Shown here: positions 7,753 to 16,392 of the stretch, in pieces
How positions within the stretch are numbered: the stretch's first letter is position 1
How the letters are laid out: every line of letters starts with the position of its first letter
Source: Emergencia timonensis
GTDB taxonomy: Bacteria; Bacillota; Clostridia; Peptostreptococcales; Anaerovoracaceae
Direction: 5' to 3'
DNA: 64,000 nucleotides
Assembly: GCF_900086585.1 (NCBI RefSeq)
Contig: NZ_FLKM01000008.1
Location: 1,747,652 to 1,811,651 of the forward strand
Made by a program: the position numbers and the translations under genes
Notes under the pieces: model-generated
Seen by the model: the letters and a program-made list of their open reading frames with translations, nothing else
Told to the model about the DNA's origin: nothing
Databases searched by the model: none

Positions 7753-8214
7753 ATGGCAACGTTATACGAAATTGATGCAGAGATCATGGCCTGTATTGAC
7801 ATGGAGACCGGCGAGATCATCGACGCCGGCAAACTGGAAGAACTGGAGATGGAGAGGGAAGCGAAGATTGAGGGCGTCGCGCTCTGGTACAAGAACCTGC
7901 TTTCCGATGCGGAAGCCTATAAGGCAGAGAAGAACAGTTTCGCGGAGAAGGAGAAGGCGGCGAAGAACAGGGCGGAAAGCCTGAAGCGTTATCTTGAGGA
8001 CGCATTGGGAGGCGATAAGTTCAGGACGGCGAAGGTAAGCATCAACTACAAGCGGTCGGAGTCCGTGCAGTGCGAGAATCTGGGAGCTGTCCCGAAAGAC
8101 TACCTCGTCATGGCGCCGAGTCTGGATAAGACGGCAGTAAAGCAGGCTCTGAAGGAAGGCATCGAGGTGCCGGGCTGCGAGCTTCTGGAGAAGCAGAACA
8201 TGCAGATCAAGTAA
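7753..8214 (+). CDS. Siphovirus Gp157-like protein
   Basis: 153 residues from ATG 7753 (GGAGG 8 nt upstream). The layout MATLYEIDAEIMACIDMETGEIID..., a long Glu/Lys/Ala coiled coil (residues about 25-80), then a beta-rich end with FRTAKVSINYKRSESV and VPKDYL, is the signature of the Gp157 family of Gram-positive siphoviruses. Members sit at the head of phage recombination modules, as here directly before a Sak4-like ATPase. The molecular role is poorly known; in streptococcal phages it was linked to phage resistance. Confidence 0.85.
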   Translation: MATLYEIDAEIMACIDMETGEIIDAGKLEELEMEREAKIEGVALWYKNLLSDAEAYKAEKNSFAEKEKAAKNRAESLKRYLEDALGGDKFRTAKVSINYKRSESVQCENLGAVPKDYLVMAPSLDKTAVKQALKEGIEVPGCELLEKQNMQIK

Positions 8215-8227
8215 AGGAGAAAGAAAC

Positions 8228-8884
8228 ATGGGAGTAGGAGTACTTATTTTGGGTGAAAGCGGCAGCGGGAAGTCCACCAGCATGCGCAACTTCAAGAAAG
8301 GGGACGTGCTGGTCCTGAACGTGGCCGGAAAGCGCCTGCCTTTCCGGGGGGATTTGGACATGGTAAACAACGCGACCTATGACACCATTGGAAAGGCACT
8401 GATGAAGCAGGAATACAAATCATACGTCGTCGACGACAGCCAGTACCTGCTGGCCTTCGACATGTTCAGCAGGGCGAAAGAGACCGGGTACGGTAAATTC
8501 ACCGACATCGCGGTCCGCTTCAAGAACATGCTGACCTATGTGAGCCAGCGGACGCCGGACGACTGCATCGTATATTTCCTGCACCATACGGAGACGGACG
8601 AGAACGGGAAGGTGAAGGCGAAGACCGTAGGGAAGATGCTGGACAACCAGCTGACCGTGGAGGGGCTGTTCTCCGTGGTGCTGATTGCACAGTCCGACGG
8701 GACGTCATACAGGTTCATCACCCAGTCCGACGGTGCCACCACGGCAAAATCACCGATGGGCATGTTTGACAGGGAGATAGACAACGATCTGAAACTGGTG
8801 GACCAGACGATCAGGGATTACTGGCAGCTGGAAGTTTCAGAGAAAGAGAAAAACGGAGGGAAAGAAGATGAACAAGCCAAATAA
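8228..8884 (+). CDS. Sak4-like RecA-fold ATPase (phage recombinase)
   Basis: 218 residues. Walker A GESGSGKS at residues 9-16 and a Walker B-like YVVDDSQ ending at Asp69/Asp70. The order P-loop ATPase, then DUF669/SSB-like protein, then ERCC4 nuclease is that of phage single-strand-annealing modules of the Sak4 type. It would load on ssDNA together with the adjacent SSB-like protein during replication or recombination. It overlaps the next gene by 17 bp. An alternative label is generic AAA_24 ATP-binding protein. Confidence 0.8.
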   Translation: MGVGVLILGESGSGKSTSMRNFKKGDVLVLNVAGKRLPFRGDLDMVNNATYDTIGKALMKQEYKSYVVDDSQYLLAFDMFSRAKETGYGKFTDIAVRFKNMLTYVSQRTPDDCIVYFLHHTETDENGKVKAKTVGKMLDNQLTVEGLFSVVLIAQSDGTSYRFITQSDGATTAKSPMGMFDREIDNDLKLVDQTIRDYWQLEVSEKEKNGGKEDEQAK

Positions 8885-9440
8885 TTATGAGAACACGAAA
8901 GCCTATGCCGGCGGCGCACCGCTGCCGGCCGGGCCATATATCTGTAAAGTGATTGATATTGCAGAAATGCAGTCAAAGAAGGGGAAGCCCATGGTGAAGG
9001 TCGCCCTGGACATCGCCGAAGGGCCGGAGGCCGGAAGGTTCCTGGAGCAGTACCGCAATGACGACCGCATGGAGAAGAAATGGCCCTGCGTCATGTACCA
9101 GCTGACGGAGGACCAGGAGGGCAACTGCAGCCGCGGCTTCAAGACCCTGCTTGACTGCCTGGAGGATGACAACCCGGGCTATACGACCGTGTGGGGCGAG
9201 GGCTTCTGCGCGGCGATCAAGGGGAAGATGCTGGGCGTGGTCTTCCGCAGGGAGCAGTACGAGTACAACGGGGAGCTGAAATGGTCCTGCAAGCCCAATT
9301 CCGTGCGCCATATTGCGGATATCAAAGAAGGCAAAGTCAAGGTTCCCGAGGACAAGCTGTTGAAAGACCGTGGTGGCATCGCCCTGGCAGACCCGAGGGC
9401 AGACAGCTTCGAGGAAATCGATGCGGACGTGCCCTTTTGA
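8868..9440 (+). CDS. DUF669-like single-strand DNA-binding protein
   Basis: 190 residues. The front half (LPAGPYICKVIDIAEMQSKKGKPMVKVALDI) is an OB-fold-like beta pattern, and the end DADVPF mimics the acidic tip of bacterial SSB proteins that recruits partners. Its place between a Sak4-like ATPase and an ERCC4 nuclease supports an ssDNA-binding role in phage recombination. It overlaps the ATPase gene, so the two are made together. Confidence 0.75.
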   Translation: MNKPNNYENTKAYAGGAPLPAGPYICKVIDIAEMQSKKGKPMVKVALDIAEGPEAGRFLEQYRNDDRMEKKWPCVMYQLTEDQEGNCSRGFKTLLDCLEDDNPGYTTVWGEGFCAAIKGKMLGVVFRREQYEYNGELKWSCKPNSVRHIADIKEGKVKVPEDKLLKDRGGIALADPRADSFEEIDADVPF

Positions 9441-9452
9441 TGGTGAACAGCT

Positions 9453-10007
9453 ATGTATTCGCCATTTGAAATCGAGGAGGCACTGGACAGCATGGTGATC
9501 CTGGTGGACACCAGGGAGCAGCCCAACAGGAAGTTCGAGGAACGGGTGCATGGGTTCGGATGCCCCTGGGAGCGGCGGAAGCTGGACTTCGGGGACTATT
9601 CGGCAAAATACACAGACCCGGCAGGCAGCGAGGTGTCCCTTGCGGGCAGCGTGGCGGTAGAGCGGAAGATGGACGCCAACGAACTGGCATTGTGCTTCGG
9701 GAAGGAACGCAGGCGCTTCGAGAATGAATTCATCCGGGCAAAAGAGGCAGGGGCCAGGATTTACCTGCTGGTCGAGGAGGAGAGCTGGGAGAAGCTCTAT
9801 GCGGGGAAATACGGCAGGTCGTCAAAGTACCGCAGCCGTATGAGCCCCCAGTCCCTGACGGCATCCATCCATGCCTTCCAGTCCCGTTACGGGGTGAACC
9901 TGCAATTCTGCAAGCCGGAAACCACCGGCAGGCTGATTGCGGACATATTGAAATACGAATTGAGGGAGAGACTGGAACATGAACATGACGGCAGAGAAGA
10001 TCACTGA
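9453..10007 (+). CDS. ERCC4-domain nuclease (XPF-like)
   Basis: 184 residues. The ERCC4 nuclease core is visible as VDTREQ (residues about 17-22), FGDY near 47-50 and VERK near 69-72 (consensus GDx...ERKxxxD, here ERKMD). Such phage nucleases cut branched DNA and act as resolvases or flap nucleases in recombination. It follows the SSB-like gene by 12 bp and overlaps the primase-like gene by 29 bp. The catalytic Asp, Glu, Arg and Lys all look intact. Confidence 0.88.
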   Translation: MYSPFEIEEALDSMVILVDTREQPNRKFEERVHGFGCPWERRKLDFGDYSAKYTDPAGSEVSLAGSVAVERKMDANELALCFGKERRRFENEFIRAKEAGARIYLLVEEESWEKLYAGKYGRSSKYRSRMSPQSLTASIHAFQSRYGVNLQFCKPETTGRLIADILKYELRERLEHEHDGREDH

Positions 10008-10488
10008 ACAGGTGACGGTGCCCATGGTGCTGTCAAGGTACGGGTATTCCATATCACCAAAGAAACGGATACCCTGCCCTCTGCACAGTGGCAAAGACCC
10101 CAACTTTTGTTATACCGACAAGGTATTCCACTGCTGGACCTGTGGGGCAAAAGGGAACGTGATCAGCCTGACGATGCAGCTGCACGGCATCACGTTTCCG
10201 CAGGCCCTGATAAGGCTGAACACGGATTTCGGTCTGGGGTTGCCGGCACAGAAACCTACCATCAGGGAACGCCAGCAGCTCATAGAGAATAAAAGGGTGC
10301 TTGCGGCATTCCGGAAATGGATGACGGAGAAAGAACGTCTCTATGGCGGACTGTGCGTCCTGCACCGGGAACTGTGGAGACGGATCACGGCGGAGGAAGC
10401 CGACGAAGAAACAGTCCTCTTCCAGCAGGAGCTGGAAGAGTGGCTCCAGGAAAACATAGGGGAGGTGGTGCAGCCATGGCAGATATAA
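9979..10488 (+). CDS. CHC2 zinc-finger primase-like protein
   Basis: 169 residues with the DnaG-type N-terminal zinc finger: CPLH (about residues 33-36) and CWTCGAKGNVISL. The DnaG TOPRIM catalytic domain is absent; the rest is helical. Such stand-alone CHC2 proteins occur beside DUF927-type helicases in phages and probably recognise template DNA for primer initiation, with the polymerising activity supplied by a partner. It overlaps both neighbouring genes. Confidence 0.85.
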   Translation: MNMTAEKITEQVTVPMVLSRYGYSISPKKRIPCPLHSGKDPNFCYTDKVFHCWTCGAKGNVISLTMQLHGITFPQALIRLNTDFGLGLPAQKPTIRERQQLIENKRVLAAFRKWMTEKERLYGGLCVLHRELWRRITAEEADEETVLFQQELEEWLQENIGEVVQPWQI

Positions 10489-12308
10489 ATTACACGGTAG
10501 AGGACTACATCGAAGGAACCGCTCCTTTTGAGGAAGTGGAAAACTGCAGCACGCCCTTTGAAAAGGAACAGAAGATTGCTCAATTGACAAGGCATGCGAA
10601 GTCCCTCAAGGTCAACAACTTCATGACATTGTATAAGAGATATGTCCAGACGATGCGGCAGAACAGGGGCGGATACATAGAGAACGCGAGCAATTTTGAA
10701 GGACAGGAACTGGAACTGGACACCGGGGACTGGACGGCGGACGATTACGGCATCACCAGGCCGGGGCGTGGCGAGAACCCGCCGGAGACGGCCTGCCAGC
10801 ATCCGCTGATGCCCGTGCTCCGTCTGACGAACATCGACACGGGAATCGAGAAGGTCAAGCTGGCGTTCAAGCGTGGAGGCGCATGGCGTTACGTTGTCTG
10901 TGACCGGAAGCAGGTGGCGGCACAGAATTCCATCGTTGGACTTGCAGACTACGGGATTTCCGTCACTTCAGAGAATGCAAGGTGCATGGTGAAATACCTG
11001 CAGGACGTGGAGAACCTGAATTATGACCGCATACCAGCGAAGAAGTCGGTCAGCCGACTGGGCTGGGTTGGAGAGGAAGGGTTTTCGCCTTACGTGAAAG
11101 GGCTAATCTTTGACGGGGAAGATTCGTTCAGGGCCTTCTTTGACTCAGTAAAACAGCAGGGCTCCATGGACAGATGGATGGAGGCCGTGAAGGAAGTCAG
11201 GCAGGACGGCAACATGATACCGAGGATTATCCTTGCAGCCAGTTTTGCCAGCGCACTTGTCGGCCCCTGCGGCGGACTTCCCTTCTTCGTCCATTTATGG
11301 GGCGGGACGGAAGTCGGAAAGACCGTAGGCCTGATGCTGGCCGCATCCGTCTGGGCGAACCCGGAGATGGGGAAATTCGTCCATACTTTCAATTCGACTG
11401 CCGTAGCACAGGAATTGTCTGCCGGCTTTGTCAACTCCCTGCCATTGATACTGGATGAATTGCAGATCATAAAAGACAGGAAGGATTTTGACCAGATGAT
11501 TTACCAGCTGTCGGAAGGAGTGGGAAAATCCCGCGGACAGAAGACAGGGGGGCTTCAGAAGACCGGCGTATGGAACAACTGCATCATTACAAGCGGCGAA
11601 CAGCCGATATCGTCAAGTTCGAGCGGAGGGGGCGCCGTCAACAGGGTTGTGGAAATTCGATGCAGCGAGAAGCTCTTTGAAGACCCCGCCGGGCTCCTGC
11701 GGATCATCAAAGGCAATTACGGGTATGCAGGCAGGATGTTTGTCGACATAATCAGCGATCCGGAAATGATGCAGAATATCAGGCATGTACAGGGGATGTT
11801 TTTTAAAGAAATCAATAAGAAATCCACTGAGAAACAGGCCCTGGCGGCGAGCATGATACTGACGGCGGATTTTCTGATCAATGAACACATCTTCCATGAC
11901 GGATGCTGCATTTCCTTTGAGGACATGGAGCCGTTCCTGTCAGGGAAGGACGAAGTATGCCAGGAAAAACGGGCATATGAATGGCTGCAGGGATGGATCG
12001 CACAGAACCGGAGCAGGTTCTTTTCCGAAAGCAATACCCATGTCATTGAATGCTATGGCAGGGCTGACCGTGAATCGGTAAGCATCATCCGCAGCGTGTT
12101 CAATACAGCCTGTAGTGAACATGGGTATAACCCGACATCGTTTGCAATCTGGCTGAGGGATCATGGCATGACAGAGGTAGACGGCGACCGGAAGAGGACT
12201 GATAAATCAGTCCGGATTAATGGCACCAAGTGCAGGTGCCTTGTCCTGAAGAATGAAAAGGAGGTCCCAGATGGATTCGAACCGGTGGATGAGCAGATTG
12301 AGTTCTAG
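10476..12308 (+). CDS. DUF927-type phage replicative helicase/ATPase
   Basis: 610 residues from ATG 10476, preceded by GGGGAGGTGG; a longer frame upstream reads through the primase gene and looks non-coding. The DUF927 domain starts around residue 110. Walker A GGTEVGKT is at residues 276-283 and a Walker B-like LPLILDELQ at about 322-330. A sensor region with TSGEQP follows. These SF3/AAA-like proteins unwind phage origins. A repeat-rich non-coding region lies immediately downstream and could be the origin it acts on. Confidence 0.88.
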   Translation: MADINYTVEDYIEGTAPFEEVENCSTPFEKEQKIAQLTRHAKSLKVNNFMTLYKRYVQTMRQNRGGYIENASNFEGQELELDTGDWTADDYGITRPGRGENPPETACQHPLMPVLRLTNIDTGIEKVKLAFKRGGAWRYVVCDRKQVAAQNSIVGLADYGISVTSENARCMVKYLQDVENLNYDRIPAKKSVSRLGWVGEEGFSPYVKGLIFDGEDSFRAFFDSVKQQGSMDRWMEAVKEVRQDGNMIPRIILAASFASALVGPCGGLPFFVHLWGGTEVGKTVGLMLAASVWANPEMGKFVHTFNSTAVAQELSAGFVNSLPLILDELQIIKDRKDFDQMIYQLSEGVGKSRGQKTGGLQKTGVWNNCIITSGEQPISSSSSGGGAVNRVVEIRCSEKLFEDPAGLLRIIKGNYGYAGRMFVDIISDPEMMQNIRHVQGMFFKEINKKSTEKQALAASMILTADFLINEHIFHDGCCISFEDMEPFLSGKDEVCQEKRAYEWLQGWIAQNRSRFFSESNTHVIECYGRADRESVSIIRSVFNTACSEHGYNPTSFAIWLRDHGMTEVDGDRKRTDKSVRINGTKCRCLVLKNEKEVPDGFEPVDEQIEF

Positions 12309-12618
12309 TGTCCCCAACCGCCACCACGAACGTCCCCAATCCTTTCGACAGTGTGGGGACGCTGAAAAACGGTGCTGCTAATGGTTACAATGATTTTTAG
12401 CCGTATGGAACCACTGGAACCGTGATTCTACACAGTATATATAGGGGAGAATCTGTATGACAGTATCCCCCGCGCGTATAGTGTGCAAAAGTGTGGGGGC
12501 AGTGGGAACAGTGGGGACAAACTGCTATAAACACTGGAATATCAACAATATTATGGAACCACATATAAAAAAGTGATTGGGGACATGTGGGAACTGGAAA
12601 CAAATAGAGGAGACGAAA
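12309..12618. other. Repeat-rich intergenic region, candidate phage replication origin
   Basis: No gene is seen in these 310 bases. They contain at least five exact TGGGGAC or GTCCCCA units (12310, 12332, 12354, 12512, 12578) and near copies TGGGGGC and TGGGAAC (about 12493, 12502, 12588). The copies at 12332-12338 and 12354-12360 form an inverted repeat with a 15-nt loop. Between them the sequence is AT-richer, with TATATATAGG. Iteron-like repeats next to the replicative helicase gene suggest an origin, though a structured leader is also possible. Confidence 0.45.
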
Positions 12619-13035
12619 ATGGAATTGATCAAGTGCAGGAACTGCGGCCGTGAATTCATGGCCAGGACGAACCAGGAATACTGCGGGCTGCCTGAATGCA
12701 GGAAGGCAAGCCATAAGGCTGCGGACCATAAGCACCGGAAGGTGAAGGAGAAACCCAGGGAATACACGGTAGACAACACCTGCCCGAAGGACTGTCGGTT
12801 TCGCGACCTACTTTCTGGTACTACCGCCTACTGCAACTATGGTGACATCGCTTTACGGGAGGGGCTGGCAGCCAGGCCTGCAAGGGGAGGCAGCGTGAAG
12901 GACTGTAGGGTATACGAACCCGGAAAGAAGAAACGCAGGTCCGTAAAGATCGCAGCCATCAGCCCGGAGCGAAGAAAAGAAAATGAAGTCTATGCTTACA
13001 AGCAGGACTGTATCGGACAGAGACAAGGAGGATGA
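12619..13035 (+). CDS. Zinc-ribbon phage protein (138 aa)
   Basis: ATG 12619 follows GAGGAGACGAAA; an upstream in-frame start lies inside the repeat region. The front has CRNC...YCGLPECR (residues about 6-28), a zinc finger like those of DNA-binding or HNH-associated phage proteins. A second Cys cluster follows (CPKDC, YCNYG, KDCRVYEPG). The middle is Lys/His/Arg-rich. The end overlaps nothing but sits 4 bp from the next start. It may bind nucleic acid; no catalytic motif is seen. Confidence 0.65.
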   Translation: MELIKCRNCGREFMARTNQEYCGLPECRKASHKAADHKHRKVKEKPREYTVDNTCPKDCRFRDLLSGTTAYCNYGDIALREGLAARPARGGSVKDCRVYEPGKKKRRSVKIAAISPERRKENEVYAYKQDCIGQRQGG

Positions 13036-13039
13036 AACA

Positions 13040-13411
13040 ATGGACAAAGAAGAGAGACTGGCCAAGTCCATGCTGGACATGGCAAACGGGGCGATCAAGG
13101 AGCGCGTCGATGTCGAGATGCCGAAGATCATCAAGAACATCATGGACGTCAATACCAACGCCACGAAGCCCAGGAAGATGACGCTGACACTGACCTTCAC
13201 GCCTGACGAACAGAGGCAGGTCATCGCGACAAAATGCGAGATCAAATCCTCGCTGCAGCCGACCAACCCGGTTACGACGTCGCTCTACATCGGAGAGTTT
13301 GCCGGGGAGGTGCAGGCCGTTGAGATGAAACCGCAGGTGCCCGGTCAGATGGACATGTACGGCAATGAAGAAGAGCAGCCTGCAAGACTGAGACTGGTAG
13401 AAGACATATAA
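13040..13411 (+). CDS. Phage replication-terminator-like protein
   Basis: 123 residues from ATG 13040 with AAGGAGG upstream. The pattern of an N-terminal amphipathic helix (ANGAIKERVDVEMPKIIKNIMDVNTNATKPRK), then MTLTLTFTPDEQRQ, resembles the family annotated as replication terminator protein in Listeria and Clostridia phages. The annotation is inherited from old similarity and the true role is unproven. Its position after the helicase and origin-like region fits a replication-linked role. Confidence 0.5.
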   Translation: MDKEERLAKSMLDMANGAIKERVDVEMPKIIKNIMDVNTNATKPRKMTLTLTFTPDEQRQVIATKCEIKSSLQPTNPVTTSLYIGEFAGEVQAVEMKPQVPGQMDMYGNEEEQPARLRLVEDI

Positions 13412-13436
13412 CGGATAATGGAAAAGGAGAAGAAAA

Positions 13437-14213
13437 ATGTTTGAGAAGGAATTTGAGAGACTGATCGAGGTCGTGGAAAAGGGAGTCAAGGAGCCAAAGT
13501 TTGAAGTAATCGGCGGGGACACCTACATGGTCATGCCCGACGGGACCACCAGGAATATGTACCATAACCGGGTTTATCCCAAGTGCAGGGAGGTCAACGG
13601 GCTGGACATGTTCTGCCAGCTGATAAACAGGGAATGGCCCACAAGGGAGAGCTTCAACATGGAGGAGGACAAGGCGGACGTGCTGTATGTGGACGTGAGG
13701 GCACATAATGAGGTCGTGGCATATACCGGCTCTTTCAGGAATGATGACAGTGACTTCATGAATCTGACATTGTACCGCGCCACGGAGAGGCTGATGCCGG
13801 GCGTGCCGACGGGCTACATGGATTACGATACCGCCAGAATCAAGCTCAACGCATGCTTTGATAATACGCCGGATCGTGAGTACGTCCTGGGACTGCTGTC
13901 TAACATTGTCAAGGGCGACCAGGCGGAGGTCAAGGATAACGGCATCACCCAGCAGGTCAAGGTGCAGACGGGCATCCAGCTTGCAGGAATGGAGACGATC
14001 CGTCCGATCGTGCAGCTGAAGCCATACCGCACCTTCCCTGAGATTGACCAGCCGGAGAGCGATTTTCTCCTCCGGGTCAACAATGACCAGGTCGGGATCT
14101 TCGAGGCGGACGGGGGCATGTGGAAGCTCCACGCCAAGGCAAGGATCAGGGCATATCTTGAGGAGGAGCTTGCCGATCTGATTGACGAGAACAAAGTCAT
14201 TGTAGGGATGTAA
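13437..14213 (+). CDS. Conserved phage protein, DUF2303/YfdQ-like
   Basis: 258 residues. The C-terminal half with NGITQQVKVQTGIQLAGME, PYRTFPEIDQPESDFLLRV and IFEADGGMWK is strongly reminiscent of a phage family annotated DUF2303 or YfdQ-like. Function is unknown; members accompany phage replication or early genes. Start ATG 13437 has AAGGAGAAG upstream. No catalytic motif is seen. Confidence 0.6.
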   Translation: MFEKEFERLIEVVEKGVKEPKFEVIGGDTYMVMPDGTTRNMYHNRVYPKCREVNGLDMFCQLINREWPTRESFNMEEDKADVLYVDVRAHNEVVAYTGSFRNDDSDFMNLTLYRATERLMPGVPTGYMDYDTARIKLNACFDNTPDREYVLGLLSNIVKGDQAEVKDNGITQQVKVQTGIQLAGMETIRPIVQLKPYRTFPEIDQPESDFLLRVNNDQVGIFEADGGMWKLHAKARIRAYLEEELADLIDENKVIVGM

Positions 14214-14273
14214 CGGACTGCTGCCTGCATGGTCAGAAAGGCTGTGCAGGCTGGTTTGAAAGGAGAGGAAAAA

Positions 14274-14615
14274 ATGAAGACTTTAAGGTTTGAAGGATAT
14301 GGGGACGATACCTTTGGCGAGTACGGTGTGACGAATAAGGATTACGACAATTGCGCATCCGGTACGCCGATCCAGTGCATAGTGGATTGCGGCAGCCAGG
14401 GACGTGTCATGGTTGTCGGGCAGTACAGCAGGATTACCTGCGATAACGGGTGCTGGATGATCGGTATCAGCAAAGTGGAAGAAGACGATTTTCTGCCGGA
14501 CTGGAATTACAGGTATTGCCGTGCAGATATGTCCTACTCACCAGCTTTGAGGATGGATGTACCGGACGATTTCAGGCTGATCTGGTTTGACGACGAGAGA
14601 AAGGTGGGTGAATAA
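14274..14615 (+). CDS. Hypothetical phage protein (113 aa)
   Basis: ATG 14274 follows AAAGGAGAGG. The sequence is rich in Gly, Asp and aromatic residues, with four Cys spaced through CIVDCGSQGR and TCDNGCWMIG, suggesting a compact beta fold. Not recognised. It is part of the accessory early block and is followed 1 bp later by a small gene. Confidence 0.6.
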   Translation: MKTLRFEGYGDDTFGEYGVTNKDYDNCASGTPIQCIVDCGSQGRVMVVGQYSRITCDNGCWMIGISKVEEDDFLPDWNYRYCRADMSYSPALRMDVPDDFRLIWFDDERKVGE

Positions 14616-14616
14616 G

Positions 14617-14784
14617 ATGAACAGACTGACACATGCAAGGTCAAACGGAATCAAGACTGGCTACTGGAGCCCGTCAAAGAAAGAGGAGCTGGTACAGAGG
14701 CTGGCAGCGTATGAGGATACCGGGCTGGAGCCGGAGGAGATACTCGGCGGTAGGGCGGTAGAATGCGTTCTGATTGGATACTGA
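14617..14784 (+). CDS. Small conserved phage protein (55 aa)
   Basis: Starts at ATG 14617 after AGGTGGGTGAATAAG. The motif KKEELVQRLAAYEDTGLEPEEI is a familiar helical pattern in small phage proteins of Clostridia, often fused to or next to DUF551 proteins as here. Function unknown. It overlaps the next gene by 22 bp. Confidence 0.6.
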   Translation: MNRLTHARSNGIKTGYWSPSKKEELVQRLAAYEDTGLEPEEILGGRAVECVLIGY

Positions 14785-15005
14785 CGGAGGAGGAACTTCC
14801 GGCAGATCCCGATGAAGTGGTGTTAGTACAGATAAGCGGGAGTCCGAAGAAAAACATATTCCTGATAAACGCACAGGAGATTGCAACCTACAGCGAAGAA
14901 GAGGGATGGATGATTGAAGGCTACCCGGAATGGAAAGGTGCGGCTCCGGTCGCATGGATGCTGTTGCCGGAAATATATAGGGCTGGTGATCATGATGACT
15001 GCTAA
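14763..15005 (+). CDS. DUF551-like phage protein (80 aa)
   Basis: The layout W-I-x-T-E-E-E-L-P, VVLVQISG, a Trp in EEGWM, then VAWMLLPE matches the DUF551 family (tryptophan at both ends, LP near the C-terminus). The family is widespread in phages with no known function. The start is embedded in the previous gene and the end overlaps the next start, so it is translationally coupled. Confidence 0.7.
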   Translation: MRSDWILTEEELPADPDEVVLVQISGSPKKNIFLINAQEIATYSEEEGWMIEGYPEWKGAAPVAWMLLPEIYRAGDHDDC

Positions 15006-15432
15006 ATTTGCAACCCCGCAGGAAGTCGCCGAATATGTCTGCCGGCAGCTTGAGGGTAAGGTGATCATACACCGGTATGACGCATACAGCACCAACAGCA
15101 TCTACCTGAAGTTTGATTACGGGGTAGCAAAAAGTCTGAGGATATCTGACCACCCTGGGAAAAAACACATGGCTTACAGGTATAACATCGATTTTGCCCG
15201 GAAGCACTATGCAGTCAAATACTCCCCACAGGGGTACCCGCGGTATTACTATCCGGTATCAGATGTAGACAGGGTCATCAGTGACATCTTGGACGAGAAG
15301 AAGGCAAGGATCTACAGATACAGGGATTATGAGAAATTGGTACAAGAGGCCATGGCACGGTCTGAGCACGAAAAAGGCTTCTTGCAGCAGGCAAAATTAG
15401 TCGCAGGAAAGGAGAAACGAGATGAAATATAG
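14992..15432 (+). CDS. Hypothetical phage protein (146 aa)
   Basis: ATG 14992 (or 14995) overlaps the previous gene; GGGCTGGTGATC precedes it weakly. The protein contains SIYLKFDYGVAKSLRISDHPGKKHMAYRYNI, a beta-rich region that recurs in phage proteins of unknown role, and a helical tail. Its stop overlaps the next gene by 11 bp. Confidence 0.6.
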   Translation: MMTAKFATPQEVAEYVCRQLEGKVIIHRYDAYSTNSIYLKFDYGVAKSLRISDHPGKKHMAYRYNIDFARKHYAVKYSPQGYPRYYYPVSDVDRVISDILDEKKARIYRYRDYEKLVQEAMARSEHEKGFLQQAKLVAGKEKRDEI

Positions 15433-15706
15433 AAAGAAACCGCTGGTGATCGAAGCCTGGCAGTGGAACGGGAATCTTTTAGAAAATTGCAAAGACGTCC
15501 CTCAATGGATATGGGACGCTGAAGAAGAGGATGACCTAAAACTATATGATGACTGGGAGCCAGAAGACAGATTTATAGAGATAGAAACCCTTGAAGGGAC
15601 CATGAGGGGTGAGATAGGAGATTATATTATTAAAGGCATACAGGGAGAATTATATCCGTGTAAGCCGGACATTTTCCTGAAAACATACGAGGAGGTGCCG
15701 GAATGA
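15422..15706 (+). CDS. Conserved small phage protein (94 aa)
   Basis: Begins MKYRKKPLVIEAWQWNG and ends GDYIIKGIQGELYPCKPDIFLKTYEEV. This pattern is one of the most common unannotated phage families in Bacillota and probably forms a small beta barrel. Function is not known. AAGGAGAAACG precedes the start. The gene overlaps both neighbours. Confidence 0.75.
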   Translation: MKYRKKPLVIEAWQWNGNLLENCKDVPQWIWDAEEEDDLKLYDDWEPEDRFIEIETLEGTMRGEIGDYIIKGIQGELYPCKPDIFLKTYEEVPE

Positions 15707-15867
15707 ATCATGTACTGACACTGCTGGTGAACCAGATCAGGACGGCATTGGAGAAACTGGGCAGGGAAGGTGTAGGATACGTCAATTCTGAGTATTCGAA
15801 CTCCATCGAGTATTGTGTGGACGGCAGGGTATTCGAGATAACCATTAAGGAGCGAAGGGAAGGATAA
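15703..15867 (+). CDS. Small hypothetical phage protein (54 aa)
   Basis: ATG 15703 overlaps the upstream stop, with GGAGGTGCCG just before it. The product MNHVLTLLVNQIRTALEKLG...YCVDGRVFEITIKERREG has a helical front and a beta hairpin end. The next gene begins immediately after its stop. Not recognised. Confidence 0.6.
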   Translation: MNHVLTLLVNQIRTALEKLGREGVGYVNSEYSNSIEYCVDGRVFEITIKERREG

Positions 15868-16392
15868 ATGAAGATGGCAAAAATATTAGATGCCTGCTGC
15901 GGCGGCAGAATGTTCTGGTTTGACAAAGCGCACCCTGACGCGGTCTACATGGACAACCGCAGGCTGGACACCATTACCTCCAACGGGCAGCACTTCGTGG
16001 TCAGTCCGGATATTCTGGGTGATTTCAGGGAGATGCCTTTTGAGGATAACACGTTCAGCCTGGTTGTTTTTGATCCGCCACATCTAAAATATGCAGGAAA
16101 GACCTCATGGCTGCGCGAAAAATATGGTTGCCTGGATAAGGAGACATGGCGTGAAGATTTATCCAAGGGGTTCAGGGAGTGCTTTAAAGTGTTGAAGCCA
16201 GACGGCGTTCTTATCTTCAAGTGGAATGAGAAGGATATCAAGACATCGGAAATCATAAAGCTATCACCGGTACCGCCTTTATTTGGTCATCCGAGCGGGA
16301 AGGCGTCAAGGACACAGTGGATGGTATTTATGAAACTTAGTATAATAACGACTACAAGTGAAAGCGACATGTTAGACGAATCAAATGGTTAA
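15868..16392 (+). CDS. Phage class I SAM-dependent methyltransferase
   Basis: 174 residues. ILDACCGGRMFWFD is the SAM-binding motif I and VVFDPPHLKYAG the catalytic loop (DPPH in place of DPPY). KVLKPDGVLIFKW is the usual late strand. Small phage enzymes of this type are thought to methylate DNA bases and may mask phage DNA from restriction. After WMVFMK the last 20 or so residues look unrelated, where the adjacent reverse-strand accessory gene has been joined, so the C-terminus is probably altered by that insertion. Confidence 0.8.
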   Translation: MKMAKILDACCGGRMFWFDKAHPDAVYMDNRRLDTITSNGQHFVVSPDILGDFREMPFEDNTFSLVVFDPPHLKYAGKTSWLREKYGCLDKETWREDLSKGFRECFKVLKPDGVLIFKWNEKDIKTSEIIKLSPVPPLFGHPSGKASRTQWMVFMKLSIITTTSESDMLDESNG

